Positions 1 to 8,721 are shown, counted from the stretch's first letter. The stretch: 31,531 bases of DNA from Lachnospiraceae bacterium (GCA_900770785.1 CAAGLJ010000158.1:1-31531), one strand, 5' to 3'. Program-made: numbers and translations. Notes: generated by a model from the sequence alone, not told the origin.

Positions 1-653
1 TAATTTTTGCAGTAACTTTTGCCATTATTTTAAATGAACTTTTACATAAAAAAAGAGCAAAGCTGTTTCAAATCATCTATATAGCACCCTATTTTTTATC
101 CTGGGTTGCGGTGTCCTTCGTTGCCTATGCCTTTCTCAGTACGGATAACGGGCTGTTGAACCATCTGCTGTCCAGCTTCGGAAAAGAGCCGGTGAGCTGG
201 TATGTGCAGAGTAAGTGGTGGCCACTTATTATTATTGTTTTTGAGGTCTGGAAAACGGTGGGATATTCTACCGTAATGTATATGGGGGCATTAACCGGTA
301 TTCCCAACGATTACTATGAGGCGGCTCTGGTGGATGGTGCGACAAAGTGGCAGCAAATCAGGCATATTACGATTCCCTGCTTAAAAACGATGATGCTGGT
401 ACTGGTGACTTTGGCAATCGGAAGAATCTTCTTTTCGGATTTTGGGCTGTTTTATCAGCTGCCCAGAAATTCTGGGCCTCTGTTTTCCACAACGAATGTG
501 ATTGACACCTATATTTACCGGGCCCTGAAGGAAACCGGAGACATTGGCATGTCGGCAGCAGCCAACCTCTACCAGTCGGTAGTGGGCTTTGTCATGGTGG
601 TAGCAGTTAACTTTATTATACGCAGGATGGATAAAGAGAGCGCACTATTTTAG
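1..653 (+). CDS. Carbohydrate ABC transporter permease, LplB type (5' partial)
   Basis: Inner-membrane subunit of a binding-protein-dependent sugar importer (CUT1 family). The reading frame is open from base 3 with no stop, so the gene begins before the window; the GTG at 111 is internal, because the frame upstream of it already encodes in-family sequence (FQIIYIAPYFLSWVAVSF). At least four hydrophobic segments are visible, and the cytoplasmic EAA loop that contacts the ATPase is clear as EAALVDGATKWQQIRHITIP (about 322-381). The stop TAG is followed after 15 bases by the second permease, so the two are cotranscribed. Together with the next two genes it forms an LplB-LplC-binding protein set, a class that typically imports complex oligosaccharides and uses an ATPase encoded elsewhere. 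Family assignment is secure; the substrate is not visible from sequence. Confidence 0.93.
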   Translation, partial: IFAVTFAIILNELLHKKRAKLFQIIYIAPYFLSWVAVSFVAYAFLSTDNGLLNHLLSSFGKEPVSWYVQSKWWPLIIIVFEVWKTVGYSTVMYMGALTGIPNDYYEAALVDGATKWQQIRHITIPCLKTMMLVLVTLAIGRIFFSDFGLFYQLPRNSGPLFSTTNVIDTYIYRALKETGDIGMSAAANLYQSVVGFVMVVAVNFIIRRMDKESALF

Positions 654-668
654 AAAGGGGGAAATGCA

Positions 669-1595
669 GTGGAGTACAGAAAAAAGAAAGAAGAAACGCA
701 GGAGCTGAGAGTTAATCGGATTTCCAAGAGAACAAATTTTATTCTGGAGCTGCTTATGGGGCTGCTGGCTCTAGGGACTGCGCTGCCGGTAATTCTGGTG
801 GCAGTCATTTCCTTTAGCAGCGAGCAGAGCATCTTTGAAAATGGATATTCCTTTTTTCCCTCTCAGTTTAGCTTAAAGGGCTATGGCTTTTTTCTTAAGC
901 TGGGAGATCAGCTGGTGAAATCCTATGGAATCACCATCTTTGTAACCGCGGTAGGAACCATAATCAGTCTCAGCGTTACGGCCCTGTTTGCCTATGTCAT
1001 TTCCAGAGCGGATTATCCCTTCAGAAAGCCTTTAACCTTTCTGATGCTGTTTACCATGCTTTTCAATGGAGGAATGGTTCCCAGCTATATGGTCAATACC
1101 CAGCTTCTACACCTGGGAGACAGTATTTGGGCGCTGATATTGCCTATGACCATTAATGCGTATTATATTATCGTCCTTCGGACCTTTTATCGAAGTATTC
1201 CCATGGAAATCATAGAGGCGGCAAGAATAGACGGTTCAGGTGAGTTCAATACCTTTTTGAAGATTGTATTGCCCCTATCGAAGCCGGGAATTGCCACAAT
1301 CGGCCTGTTTACCATGATTACCTATTGGAATGACTGGTTCAGTGGTATGCTCTATATGATGGATAACAGCAAATACCCTGTTCAGACTCTGCTGTGGAGT
1401 ATGCAAAACAGTCTGGAGGCCATGAGAGCTTCTTCAGCAAATGCTCTGGAATATGCGGAAATGGCTAAAAATGCACCTACGGAAAGTGGGCGAATGGCAC
1501 TTACGGTACTGGTTATCCTGCCCATCCTTCTGGCCTATCCCTTTTTCCAGAAGTATTTTGTTAAAGGACTTACCATAGGAGGCGTAAAGGGCTGA
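669..1595 (+). CDS. Carbohydrate ABC transporter permease, LplC/YtcP type
   Basis: Second membrane subunit of the sugar importer, 308 residues, the usual size. It has a hydrophilic basic N-terminus (about 28 residues), then roughly six membrane segments. The EAA loop EAARIDGSGEFNTFLKIVLP lies near residue 185, and the sequence ITYWNDWFSGMLYM is typical of the family. The start is GTG 669, placed by AAAGGGGG at 655-662; the ATG at 664 is out of frame. It follows the first permease by 15 bases and precedes the binding protein by 54, so all belong to one transcript. No other role is likely. The pairing of long-loop permeases with a large lipoprotein resembles Bacillus LplABC and YtcQ-YteP-YtcP systems, some of which take up pectin-derived oligosaccharides, but the actual ligand remains open. 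Confidence 0.94.
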   Translation: MEYRKKKEETQELRVNRISKRTNFILELLMGLLALGTALPVILVAVISFSSEQSIFENGYSFFPSQFSLKGYGFFLKLGDQLVKSYGITIFVTAVGTIISLSVTALFAYVISRADYPFRKPLTFLMLFTMLFNGGMVPSYMVNTQLLHLGDSIWALILPMTINAYYIIVLRTFYRSIPMEIIEAARIDGSGEFNTFLKIVLPLSKPGIATIGLFTMITYWNDWFSGMLYMMDNSKYPVQTLLWSMQNSLEAMRASSANALEYAEMAKNAPTESGRMALTVLVILPILLAYPFFQKYFVKGLTIGGVKG

Positions 1596-1649
1596 AAAAG
1601 TCCCATAGACATCGTATTGACCTGATTAATAATGAATGGAGGATAAACC

Positions 1650-3209
1650 ATGAAAAGAAAATTTTTAAGTGTTTTACTGGCAGCCTGTATGTTGGGAACC
1701 CTGCTTACCGGCTGTGGAAGGAGGGGAGAAGGTACAGAGGAGGCAGCGGCGAGTGCAGGTGACGAACCCAGGCAGGAGGTGGTTACGCTGAAATGGTATA
1801 TGTCTTTGCCCAGTGTGGCAGCAGATACCGCTCAGATCATAGAGAAGCTGAATGAATATACCAGAGATAAAATTGGTGTGGAGATTGATTACAGGCCCAT
1901 GTCCGATTCCGATTATATGGAAAAAATGCCTACCTATATCAATTCCGGTGAGGATTTTGACATCTGCTTTACCTCTAACTGGTCCACAGACTATTTGCAG
2001 TTCGCGCAAAGAGATGCCTTTTTAGACCTTTCTGAGCTGCTTCCCGAATATGCCGCAAAAACCTGGAGCTTTATTCCTGAACAGCTGTGGAAAGCCGTAT
2101 CGGTCGATGGGGCAATCTATGGAATTCCCTCCTATAAGGAAATGGGCTGGCAGGGAGGAATTTATGTCAATGGAGAAATGGCCCGGGAGTATGGTATTGA
2201 TTTATCCAGGGTAAAGACTCTGGAGGATTATACTGAAGTACTGAAAACCGTATCCGAAAAGGCAAAAGCAGAAAACCGTAAAGTAATCGGTATCAGTGGC
2301 TTATCCAGCCCCAATGGCTTTGCTCTTTTGACCCCCTATGAGAGTCTGGTGGGAAATGGTGCCCTTCCCGGAGCTTCTGCGGTAGGGGAGTATAAAAACT
2401 TTACGAAGCAGCCGGAGGTATTTAACCAGTACGAAACACAGGAATATATGGATTACTGTAAAACGGTTTATGAGTGGAATAAAGCCGGCTATCTTCCGGC
2501 AGATCCCTTAAACTATGATCAGGATACAGCGAACAGAGACAATGATTTTTCCAACGGAACATTGTTCTCCTATGCGATTTCTTACGCACCGGGTGCAGCA
2601 CAGGCCGCAGTGGCTCAGTATGGACACGAAGTAACCTTTATTCCCCTGATGACGCCTCTTTTGGAAACGAGAAGTGGTCTGGGAGGCCTTCTGGCTGTAT
2701 CTTCCGGCTCCAGACATCCCCAGAAGGCAGTTGAATTCCTGAATCTTCTGAATACCGATGAATATGTGGGAACGCTGATCCGTCATGGTATTGAGGGAAC
2801 ACATTACAGTGCGGTGGGAGAAACACAGATTGATAAGACGATGGGAGGAAGCTTGGATTCTCAGGATAACGGATATGATTATACTTTTGGATGGCAGTTT
2901 GGCTCTCCCTTTAATCAGAAATGGGATGTTTCCTATCCCGAAAATATTGAAGAGCTGTTCCAGGAATATAACGCTTCGGCAGTCGCGGGCAGCCATCTGG
3001 GCTTCACCTTTGATTCTACCAGAGTGAATACCGAAATTTCTGCGCTGACCAATATCGTGGCCGAATATGCTTCTGCCCTGGAGACGGGAATGGTTAATCC
3101 AGAGGAAAAAATACCGGAATTTCTGGAGGCTTTGAAGGCCAATGGGGCAGATAATTTATTGCAGGAGGTAGAGACTCAGCTGAATACCTGGAAGGAAAAC
3201 GGAAAGTAA
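1650..3209 (+). CDS. Extracellular sugar-binding lipoprotein of the ABC importer
   Basis: Substrate-binding protein that captures the sugar outside the membrane and hands it to the two permeases encoded upstream. The protein has 519 residues, typical of the large LplA-type family 1 solute-binding proteins. Residues 1-22 form a lipoprotein signal with a basic start, a hydrophobic core and the lipobox LLTGC, giving lipid-modified Cys22; a short Glu/Ala-rich linker follows. The mature part contains aromatic-rich stretches (for example VTLKWYMSLPS and GYDYTFGWQFGSPFNQKWD) of the kind that stack against sugars. The start ATG 1650 has GGAGG at 1638-1642. An imperfect hairpin in the spacer behind the gene could keep this transcript section more abundant than the rest, which is common for binding proteins. 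Ligand unknown. Confidence 0.93.
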   Translation: MKRKFLSVLLAACMLGTLLTGCGRRGEGTEEAAASAGDEPRQEVVTLKWYMSLPSVAADTAQIIEKLNEYTRDKIGVEIDYRPMSDSDYMEKMPTYINSGEDFDICFTSNWSTDYLQFAQRDAFLDLSELLPEYAAKTWSFIPEQLWKAVSVDGAIYGIPSYKEMGWQGGIYVNGEMAREYGIDLSRVKTLEDYTEVLKTVSEKAKAENRKVIGISGLSSPNGFALLTPYESLVGNGALPGASAVGEYKNFTKQPEVFNQYETQEYMDYCKTVYEWNKAGYLPADPLNYDQDTANRDNDFSNGTLFSYAISYAPGAAQAAVAQYGHEVTFIPLMTPLLETRSGLGGLLAVSSGSRHPQKAVEFLNLLNTDEYVGTLIRHGIEGTHYSAVGETQIDKTMGGSLDSQDNGYDYTFGWQFGSPFNQKWDVSYPENIEELFQEYNASAVAGSHLGFTFDSTRVNTEISALTNIVAEYASALETGMVNPEEKIPEFLEALKANGADNLLQEVETQLNTWKENGK

Positions 3210-3252
3210 AGAAACTGCAGAAGCAGAGCTTTATCGGCATTTGGAAAGAAAA

Positions 3253-3276
3253 CCAAAGGCCGGTAAGGCTTTTTGG
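3253..3276 (+). promoter_or_regulatory. Intercistronic stem-loop between binding protein and GH2 gene
   Basis: CCAAA (3253-3257) pairs with TTTGG (3272-3276), and GCC with GGC closer to the loop, with unpaired bases between them. The hairpin lies in the 87-base spacer just before the GH2 ribosome binding site. It is not followed by a run of T, so it is more likely an RNA-stability or processing element than a full terminator. By-eye prediction only. Confidence 0.35.
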
Positions 3277-3296
3277 CAAATTTAGAGGAGGAAAGC

Positions 3297-6200
3297 ATGC
3301 TTGTACCAAAACATTATGAAAATCCCGATATTTTACATGAAAATACGATGCCTCCAAGGGCATACTATATTCCTGCATCGAAGCCAATGGATACCTTTGC
3401 CGAGAACCGGCAGGCTTCCGATCGGATTCAGTGGCTAAACGGAAATTGGAAATTCAGGTACTATGACAGCATCTATGAGGTAAAGGAGAAATTCTATGAG
3501 GCGGATTATGATGCTTCGGACTGCCCTGAGATTCCGGTTCCCGGTGTCTGGCAGATGTTTGGATACGATACCCATCAATATACTAACATACGCTATCCTT
3601 TTTCCTTTGATCCCCCCTATGTTCCTCATAAAAATCCCTGTGGAGCATATCTGTATGATTTTACTTATCATGAAGAGAGCAGGGCACCCAGAGTATATTT
3701 AAATTTTGAAGGTGTAGATTCCTGCTTCTATGTCTGGCTCAATGGGGAGTATGTGGGCTACAGCCAGGTATCCCATGCAACCAGCGAATTTGAGGTAAGT
3801 GATAAGCTGAAAGAAGGAAGCAACAGACTGGCGGTGCTGGTTCTTAAGTGGTGTGACGGAAGCTACCTGGAGGATCAGGATAAATTCCGCATGAGTGGGA
3901 TATTCAGGGATGTCTACTTAATTAAACGTCCTGTACAGGCAATCTGGGATTATTTTATCAAAACGAAGCTGAAAGAGGGCTGTGCCGAAGTATCTCTCCG
4001 ACTGGAATATCTGGAACAGGTGATTCCCACCAGTCTCAGAGTACTGGATGCCCAAAAAGCCGAGCTGATATGTATGAGCATCGATAAAGAGGCGACAGGC
4101 AGTCTGGTAGAGACAACCTTTACCCTTGCCAATCCCATTTGCTGGAATGCAGAAAGCCCCTATCTTTATACGATGTATCTGGAGACGGAAAAGGAAACCA
4201 TTATGGAGCAGATAGGGATCAGAGAGATTTCCATCGTTGATCGGGTCGTACATTTGAATGGGAAAAAAATCAAGTTTCGCGGGGTGAATCGCCATGACTC
4301 TGACCCGGTAACGGGCTTTGCCATCAGTCAGGAACAGATGCTTAAGGATCTTACCCTGATGAGGCAGCATAATTTTAATGCCATCAGAACCAGCCATTAT
4401 CCCAATGCCCCAATATTCTGCCAGCTCTGTGATAAGTATGGCTTTATGGTAATGGAGGAAGCGGATATGGAAAGTCATGGGCCGACAGAGCTTTATTATG
4501 AGGAAAATACAGAAGAAAACAGGCTTAACCGCTGGAACGAGACTATTGCAGACAATCCCCGGTGGGAGGCTTCTATTCTTGACCGTGTCAGACGTTGCAT
4601 TGAGAGGGATAAGAACCGCCCCTGTGTCCTTGTCTGGTCCATGGGGAATGAAAGTGCATATGGAAGTAACTTTGAAAAGGCATTGGCCTGGACGAAGTCG
4701 TTTGATGACAGCAGGCTGACCCATTATGAAAGTGCCCGTTATCGAAACAGGGGCAAAGACTATGATTTTTCCAATCTGGATCTGTACAGCAGAATGTATC
4801 CTTCTTTTGAGGAGATTCAGTCCTATTTAGACAGAGGGCCGGATAAGCCCCTTATCTTATGTGAATATTCTCATGCTATGGGAAACGGCCCGGGGGATAT
4901 TGAGGATTATTTTCAACTGATTCATAAAGAGGATGTACTCTGCGGCGGCTTCGTCTGGGAGTGGTGCGATCATGCCGTTTATCATGGGAAAGCACCAGAT
5001 GGGAGGAAGATATATTACTATGGAGGGGATCATGGAGAAGAAATTCACGATGGTAACTTCTGTATGGACGGCCTGGTTTACCCAGACAGAACTCCCCACA
5101 CAGGCCTGGAGGAATATAAAAATGTGTATCGCCCGGCAAGGGTGGTTTCCTACCGGCAGAAGACTCGGGAGCTTGAGGTGAAAAACCATATGGATTTTAC
5201 CGACTTGAAGGATTATATCAGAATCTGCTATGAAGTCAGCTGCGACGGAAGCGTCACAGAGAGGGGAGAAATTCCGCCATTTTCCCTTAAACCGCATGGA
5301 ACTGGGAAGGTGACGCTGAATAGCTACATTCCCCCGGCAGGCAGAACCTATCTTAAGGTCTTTTACCACATTAAAAAGGAGAGTGCATTAGTTCCCAAAG
5401 GCCATTTGCTTGGATTTGATGAAATTCTGCTGATCAATAAAGACGGAAGAAATCAGACCGCAGTAAAGTGGCTGGAGAGCAGTCAAAAAGTGGGCACGGT
5501 CATAAAGCTACAGGAAGAGGAAGAAAAAATTATCTGTAAGGGCGGTGGCTTTACCTATATTTATGACAGGCTTACCGGCATGATGGAGGAAATGGACTTT
5601 GCTAACAGACAATATCTAAAACGGCCCATGGAAATCAACCTCTGGCGGGCACCAACGGATAATGACAGGTATAGGAAAGAAGAGTGGAAAAGAGCCGGTT
5701 ATCATAAGACCTGTACCAGAGTCTATGAGACCAGAATAAGGCAGAAAGAGGGGGAGGTGATTATTGAGGCAAAGATGGCGGTACTGGCAGCAGCAGTGCA
5801 GAGAATTATGGATATTCATGCCACATGGACCATTTATCATACGGGAGCGGTCAATGTGGAAATGAAGGTATTAAAGAACAAAGAATTTCCCGAGCTGCCA
5901 CGTTTTGGCCTTCGGCTGTTTTTACATCGGGAATTGGAGAATACAACCTATTATGGCATGGGACCTAATGAAAGCTATCGGGATAAATGCCGCTCTTCCA
6001 GTCATGGACTCTATCGGGCAAAGGTATGGGAACTGCATGAGGATTATATTCGGCCACAGGAAAATGGCAGTCACTGTGACTGTGATTATCTACTGCTTAC
6101 TGCAGAAGACTTCGGACTGGCAGCAGTATCGGCAAAGAGCAGCTTCTCCTTTAATGTATCCCTATACACCCAGGAGGAGCTGGAAAACAAGGCACATCAT

Positions 6201-6377
6201 TATGAACTGGAAGAGGCTGGAAGTACCATTTTATGCCTGGATTATGCACAAAATGGAATAGGCTCCAACAGCTGTGGACCCAAGCTGCCAGACAAATATA
6301 AGTTTACGGATACCCGATTCGTATGGAGTATTCGACTGATACCTTTTATAGATTTTCAGACAGACGAGAGTAAATAA
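3297..6377 (+). CDS. Glycoside hydrolase family 2 beta-galactosidase (LacZ-like)
   Basis: Predicted cytoplasmic enzyme that hydrolyses terminal beta-galactosides, probably from oligosaccharides brought in by the upstream importer. I start it at ATG 3297, behind AGAGGAGG (3284-3291), giving 1026 residues, close to E. coli LacZ. An in-frame TTG at 3273 lacks a ribosome binding site. The layout is classic: sugar-binding domain (VGYSQVSHATSEFEVS, then RMSGIFRDVYL), Ig-like domain, TIM barrel with FRGVNRHDSDPVTGF, acid/base Glu452 in VWSMGNESAYG and nucleophile Glu523 in LILCEYSHAMGNGPG, then FVWEWCDH. The C-terminal beta-sandwich has WRAPTDND and YYGMGPNESYRDK. No signal peptide is present. All expected catalytic residues are present. 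Other beta-glycosidase specificities exist in GH2, but motif agreement with LacZ is high. Confidence 0.95.
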   Translation: MLVPKHYENPDILHENTMPPRAYYIPASKPMDTFAENRQASDRIQWLNGNWKFRYYDSIYEVKEKFYEADYDASDCPEIPVPGVWQMFGYDTHQYTNIRYPFSFDPPYVPHKNPCGAYLYDFTYHEESRAPRVYLNFEGVDSCFYVWLNGEYVGYSQVSHATSEFEVSDKLKEGSNRLAVLVLKWCDGSYLEDQDKFRMSGIFRDVYLIKRPVQAIWDYFIKTKLKEGCAEVSLRLEYLEQVIPTSLRVLDAQKAELICMSIDKEATGSLVETTFTLANPICWNAESPYLYTMYLETEKETIMEQIGIREISIVDRVVHLNGKKIKFRGVNRHDSDPVTGFAISQEQMLKDLTLMRQHNFNAIRTSHYPNAPIFCQLCDKYGFMVMEEADMESHGPTELYYEENTEENRLNRWNETIADNPRWEASILDRVRRCIERDKNRPCVLVWSMGNESAYGSNFEKALAWTKSFDDSRLTHYESARYRNRGKDYDFSNLDLYSRMYPSFEEIQSYLDRGPDKPLILCEYSHAMGNGPGDIEDYFQLIHKEDVLCGGFVWEWCDHAVYHGKAPDGRKIYYYGGDHGEEIHDGNFCMDGLVYPDRTPHTGLEEYKNVYRPARVVSYRQKTRELEVKNHMDFTDLKDYIRICYEVSCDGSVTERGEIPPFSLKPHGTGKVTLNSYIPPAGRTYLKVFYHIKKESALVPKGHLLGFDEILLINKDGRNQTAVKWLESSQKVGTVIKLQEEEEKIICKGGGFTYIYDRLTGMMEEMDFANRQYLKRPMEINLWRAPTDNDRYRKEEWKRAGYHKTCTRVYETRIRQKEGEVIIEAKMAVLAAAVQRIMDIHATWTIYHTGAVNVEMKVLKNKEFPELPRFGLRLFLHRELENTTYYGMGPNESYRDKCRSSSHGLYRAKVWELHEDYIRPQENGSHCDCDYLLLTAEDFGLAAVSAKSSFSFNVSLYTQEELENKAHHYELEEAGSTILCLDYAQNGIGSNSCGPKLPDKYKFTDTRFVWSIRLIPFIDFQTDESK

Positions 6378-6400
6378 AGAAGAAACCGGACTTTAGGGGG

Positions 6401-6430
6401 TGGAAAAATATGAGCAATATATGGTATAAT
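6401..6430 (+). promoter_or_regulatory. Candidate extended -10 promoter for the LytTR/GHKL operon
   Basis: TATAAT at 6425-6430 is preceded by TGG at 6422-6424, an extended -10, and by TGGAAA at 6401-6406 as a weak -35, 18 bases away. It lies between the GH2 stop and the response regulator, where a change of function makes a new promoter plausible. It conflicts with translation of the overlapping short ORF at 6410-6547 only if the start site lies here. Confidence 0.5.
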
Positions 6431-6547
6431 CATTCAACACCTTCTTTCGGCAGCAAATACAAAAGAGGATATTTCTATTTAGGCATATCGCAGGCAAGAC
6501 TTGCGATATGTATGGAGATTAACAATGATAAATATTGCTATATGTGA
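6410..6547 (+). CDS. Possible 45-residue leader ORF overlapping the LytTR gene
   Basis: ATG 6410 lies 9 bases behind a G-rich ribosome binding site (AGGGGG, 6395-6400) and opens a 45-codon frame ending at TGA 6545-6547, inside the start of the LytTR gene and in another frame. The peptide begins MSNIWYNHSTPSFGSKYKRG and is Tyr- and Lys-rich, with no clear signal peptide or leader-cleavage motif. Translation could open the hairpin at 6484-6510 and so couple expression of the regulator. Equally, it may be chance, since the predicted promoter lies inside it. I recognise no family. Confidence 0.2.
   Translation: MSNIWYNHSTPSFGSKYKRGYFYLGISQARLAICMEINNDKYCYM
6484..6510 (+). promoter_or_regulatory. 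Perfect 9-bp hairpin next to the regulator's ribosome binding site
   Basis: CATATCGCA (6484-6492) and TGCGATATG (6502-6510) are perfect inverted repeats around a 9-base loop. A competing smaller pairing, GCAAG with CTTGC, exists around 6495-6505. The stem ends four bases before GGAG (6514-6517), the ribosome binding site of the LytTR gene. It could be a protein operator (dyad) or a translational control hairpin; there is no T-tract, so it is not a terminator. Confidence 0.5.
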
Positions 6548-7292
6548 TGATGATGTTTATATGACTGCAAATATAGAGCAGATGCTTCAGGAAATAGGCA
6601 AAGAGCAGCATATACAGGTTAATTGTGATGTATTTTTTGATGGTTCGGCACTGCTGGAGTCTCTTTTAGGAGGCAGCTGCTATGACCTTTTGTACCTGGA
6701 TATTGAGATGGAGCAGCTGGACGGTATTGATACAGCGAATAAAATCCGGCAGCTGGGCCTGCCGGTACTTATCGTGTATGTTTCGGGACACGAACGATAT
6801 CTGAAAAGGCTGTTTGATACAGAGCCTTTTCGGTTTGTGTCCAAACCGGTGGATAAAGGGGAATTTATTTCTGTATTTCAAGCTGCGTATAAGCGGATTT
6901 GTCTGAAGCCGGAATATTTTTCCTATATAAATAATAAGTCCCTGAAAAAGATTCCAATTAACAGCATTGCTTTTTTTGAGAGCAGTGGAAGGGTAGTCTA
7001 CATTCATGAGACCGGAAGAAGGATGCCGGATGGCAAAGAAAAGAAATCGGAAGAGAAATTTTACGGAAAGATAAATGAGGTAGAGGAGCAGTTATCCGCC
7101 ACACATGGTCGTTTTTTAAGGATTCATCAATCCTATCTGGTAAATTTTGACTATATAAAGAGTATGACCTTCACCAGCGTGTGTATGCAGGATGGGACGA
7201 TTTTACAGATCAGCAAGGAACGCCAGAAAAATATAAGGCACGAATTCTGTACACTGGCCGGAATGGAGGCTATGGGTGGAAATCGGATATAA
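6525..7292 (+). CDS. LytTR-family response regulator (AgrA/LytR-like)
   Basis: Cytoplasmic DNA-binding response regulator, 255 residues from ATG 6525 (GGAG at 6514-6517); an in-frame TTG at 6501 would place the start inside the hairpin and lacks a ribosome binding site. The N-terminal receiver (about 1-120) is intact: acidic pocket D8-D9-D10 in AICDDD, phosphoacceptor Asp59 in LLYLDIEMEQLDG, and Lys107 in VSKPVDKG. The C-terminal LytTR domain (about 135-245) shows the family pattern, with FFESSGRVVYIHE, FLRIHQSYLVNFDYI and the ISKERQKNIR-like end. It overlaps the histidine kinase gene by 17 bases, so the two form a translationally coupled pair. The kinase should phosphorylate Asp59. The nearest candidate targets are its own promoter and the exporter operon downstream; that link is inferred from neighbourhood only. 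Confidence 0.94.
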   Translation: MINIAICDDDVYMTANIEQMLQEIGKEQHIQVNCDVFFDGSALLESLLGGSCYDLLYLDIEMEQLDGIDTANKIRQLGLPVLIVYVSGHERYLKRLFDTEPFRFVSKPVDKGEFISVFQAAYKRICLKPEYFSYINNKSLKKIPINSIAFFESSGRVVYIHETGRRMPDGKEKKSEEKFYGKINEVEEQLSATHGRFLRIHQSYLVNFDYIKSMTFTSVCMQDGTILQISKERQKNIRHEFCTLAGMEAMGGNRI

Positions 7293-8574
7293 GATACTGG
7301 ATATTATTCTGTGTTTTTTCTTCATTAATATAATCAAAACTTATCTTGACAGCATCAAGGTGGAAGGTTATAAGATGGGGAAAGAGGGGATTTTTGTCTG
7401 GATACTCAATATTGCCCTGTACATATGGGTAGCACTGAAAAATGGTCAGGAGCCCTCCAGCAGCTTTGCCATCGGAATAATCCTTACCATTTGGCTGTAT
7501 AAGGCAGCCGGGGGGCTGGAAATTCGCAGTGCAGCCTTCAAGGCGATTATATATTATGCACTTTTATTGGCAGCAGAAGGACTTACCTATTATGGACTTA
7601 ACTATATAGGGATACTTGACCAACCATATGGATTTCTGGTGTCCAACCTTGTTTCCAAGATATTGTTGTTTATCCTGATGGAATATTTAGTTCAGCGCAG
7701 AAGATTCTGGAGTGGCCACGGGTTTCCGCCTAAACAGTGGCTGGCATTATTATCGATTCCCTTTACTGACATCTGCTTTATTCTGTATATTCTTTCCCAG
7801 GAGAGGAGCAGCTTATTAGGCGTTACGCCACTCTTACTGAGTATAGCCATGATGATTCCCTGCTTCATCGTATTTAATGTCTATCATCAATTGGAGGGAC
7901 AGGCAAAGGTGGAGAGAGAAAATCTTCTCTATGTGCAGCAGCTTAATCTCTGTAATCAGCAGGCCCAGGAGCGAGAGGCGGCTTATCAGGAAACCCAGCG
8001 GGTACGCCATGATTTGAAAAATTACTTATTAGATATCCGGATTTCCCTTTCGGAAGGAAAAATTGAGGAAGCACGGAGAAAAATCGACAAAATCCTGGAG
8101 ATGAATAAGATTTACAAAAATGAAGTATCTAAAACGGGTAATCTGATATTGGATTCTCTGATTAATTATCGTTATGCCATCGCATGTACAAAGGGTATAT
8201 CGATGAACTGCCGGATTGAAGTACCCGGTGAGCTGCCCTTTGAAAGTGCCGATTTAAGCATTATTTTGGGGAATCTTCTGGATAATGCCATGGAGGCGGT
8301 TCTAAAGCTGCCAACAGAGGAACGTTTTATTGAAATAACGATGACCATGTTGAAGGGTAACCTTTGCCTGACCATAGCCAATCCCTTTTTGGGGGAGGTG
8401 AAAGCGGGAAAGGATGGAAGGCCGGCTACCAGTAAAGAGGATCAGAAGAATCATGGAATCGGATTGCTCTCCGTATGTCACGTTGTTAATAAGTATAATG
8501 GTGAACTTTTTATTCAGCATGAGGATAACCTGTTTCAAGTAGAAATACTTTTATATATGCCTGAGATAGAATAG
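7276..8574 (+). CDS. AgrC-like sensor histidine kinase with GHKL domain
   Basis: Membrane sensor kinase, 432 residues, starting at GTG 7276 behind GGAGG (7265-7269) and overlapping the regulator gene. Residues 1-205 contain about six hydrophobic segments forming the sensing part, with no large extracellular domain, as in AgrC-type peptide sensors. A short coiled coil leads to the H-box with phosphoacceptor His245 in VRHDLKNYLLDI, followed by the ATPase: N-box LGNLLDNAMEAV, then the G-box HGIGLLSVCHVVNKYNGEL. No agrB- or agrD-like peptide gene is visible nearby, so the signal is unknown; it might be an exogenous peptide or antimicrobial, since an exporter of the toxin-resistance type follows. 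The gene is closed by a terminator at 8590-8622. Confidence 0.93.
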   Translation: MEIGYKILDIILCFFFINIIKTYLDSIKVEGYKMGKEGIFVWILNIALYIWVALKNGQEPSSSFAIGIILTIWLYKAAGGLEIRSAAFKAIIYYALLLAAEGLTYYGLNYIGILDQPYGFLVSNLVSKILLFILMEYLVQRRRFWSGHGFPPKQWLALLSIPFTDICFILYILSQERSSLLGVTPLLLSIAMMIPCFIVFNVYHQLEGQAKVERENLLYVQQLNLCNQQAQEREAAYQETQRVRHDLKNYLLDIRISLSEGKIEEARRKIDKILEMNKIYKNEVSKTGNLILDSLINYRYAIACTKGISMNCRIEVPGELPFESADLSIILGNLLDNAMEAVLKLPTEERFIEITMTMLKGNLCLTIANPFLGEVKAGKDGRPATSKEDQKNHGIGLLSVCHVVNKYNGELFIQHEDNLFQVEILLYMPEIE

Positions 8575-8589
8575 AAGTACTGTTTATGG

Positions 8590-8622
8590 GAAGACGAGGA
8601 GACTCGTCTTCTTAATTTTTTA
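8590..8622 (+). terminator. Rho-independent terminator after the sensor kinase
   Basis: GAAGACGAG (8590-8598) and CTCGTCTTC (8603-8611) form a perfect 9-bp stem with a 4-base loop, followed by TTAATTTTTT. It begins 16 bases after the kinase stop and separates the two-component operon from the exporter operon. Confidence 0.92.
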
Positions 8623-8664
8623 TAAAAAATACCAGATTTTCACAAATATTTCAAAAAAGTAGTT

Positions 8665-8670
8665 TATAAT
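8665..8670 (+). promoter_or_regulatory. Candidate -10 element for the exporter operon
   Basis: A consensus TATAAT lies 52 bases before the exporter's first ATG, after the kinase terminator. The upstream side has no good -35: the best match, TTCACA at 8639-8644, is 20 bases away, longer than ideal. A weak -35 would fit a promoter that needs an activator such as the neighbouring LytTR regulator (inference). Confidence 0.45.
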
Positions 8671-8721
8671 GGCAAAGGACAAAAAATCAAAGAATCCGGG
8701 TAAACAGGAGAGGACGAAAGG

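Noticed and set aside
1617..1622. TTGACC as the -35 of a promoter for the binding-protein gene
   Set aside because: No -10-like sequence lies at a proper distance; the expected position is taken by the ribosome binding site.
3918..4724. 268-codon open frame on the minus strand inside the GH2 gene
   Set aside because: It is fully antisense to a gene with complete catalytic motifs, and its translation is Cys/His/Ile-rich with no recognisable domain; it is a shadow frame.
4857..5369. 170-codon minus-strand open frame inside the GH2 gene
   Set aside because: Antisense to conserved LacZ-like sequence around the nucleophile; no ribosome binding site and no family.
6410..6547. Short ORF as an AgrD-like autoinducer precursor for the adjacent kinase
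   Set aside because: It lacks an amphipathic leader, a central Cys and the acidic tail of AgrD, and there is no AgrB protease gene; kept only as a possible leader ORF.
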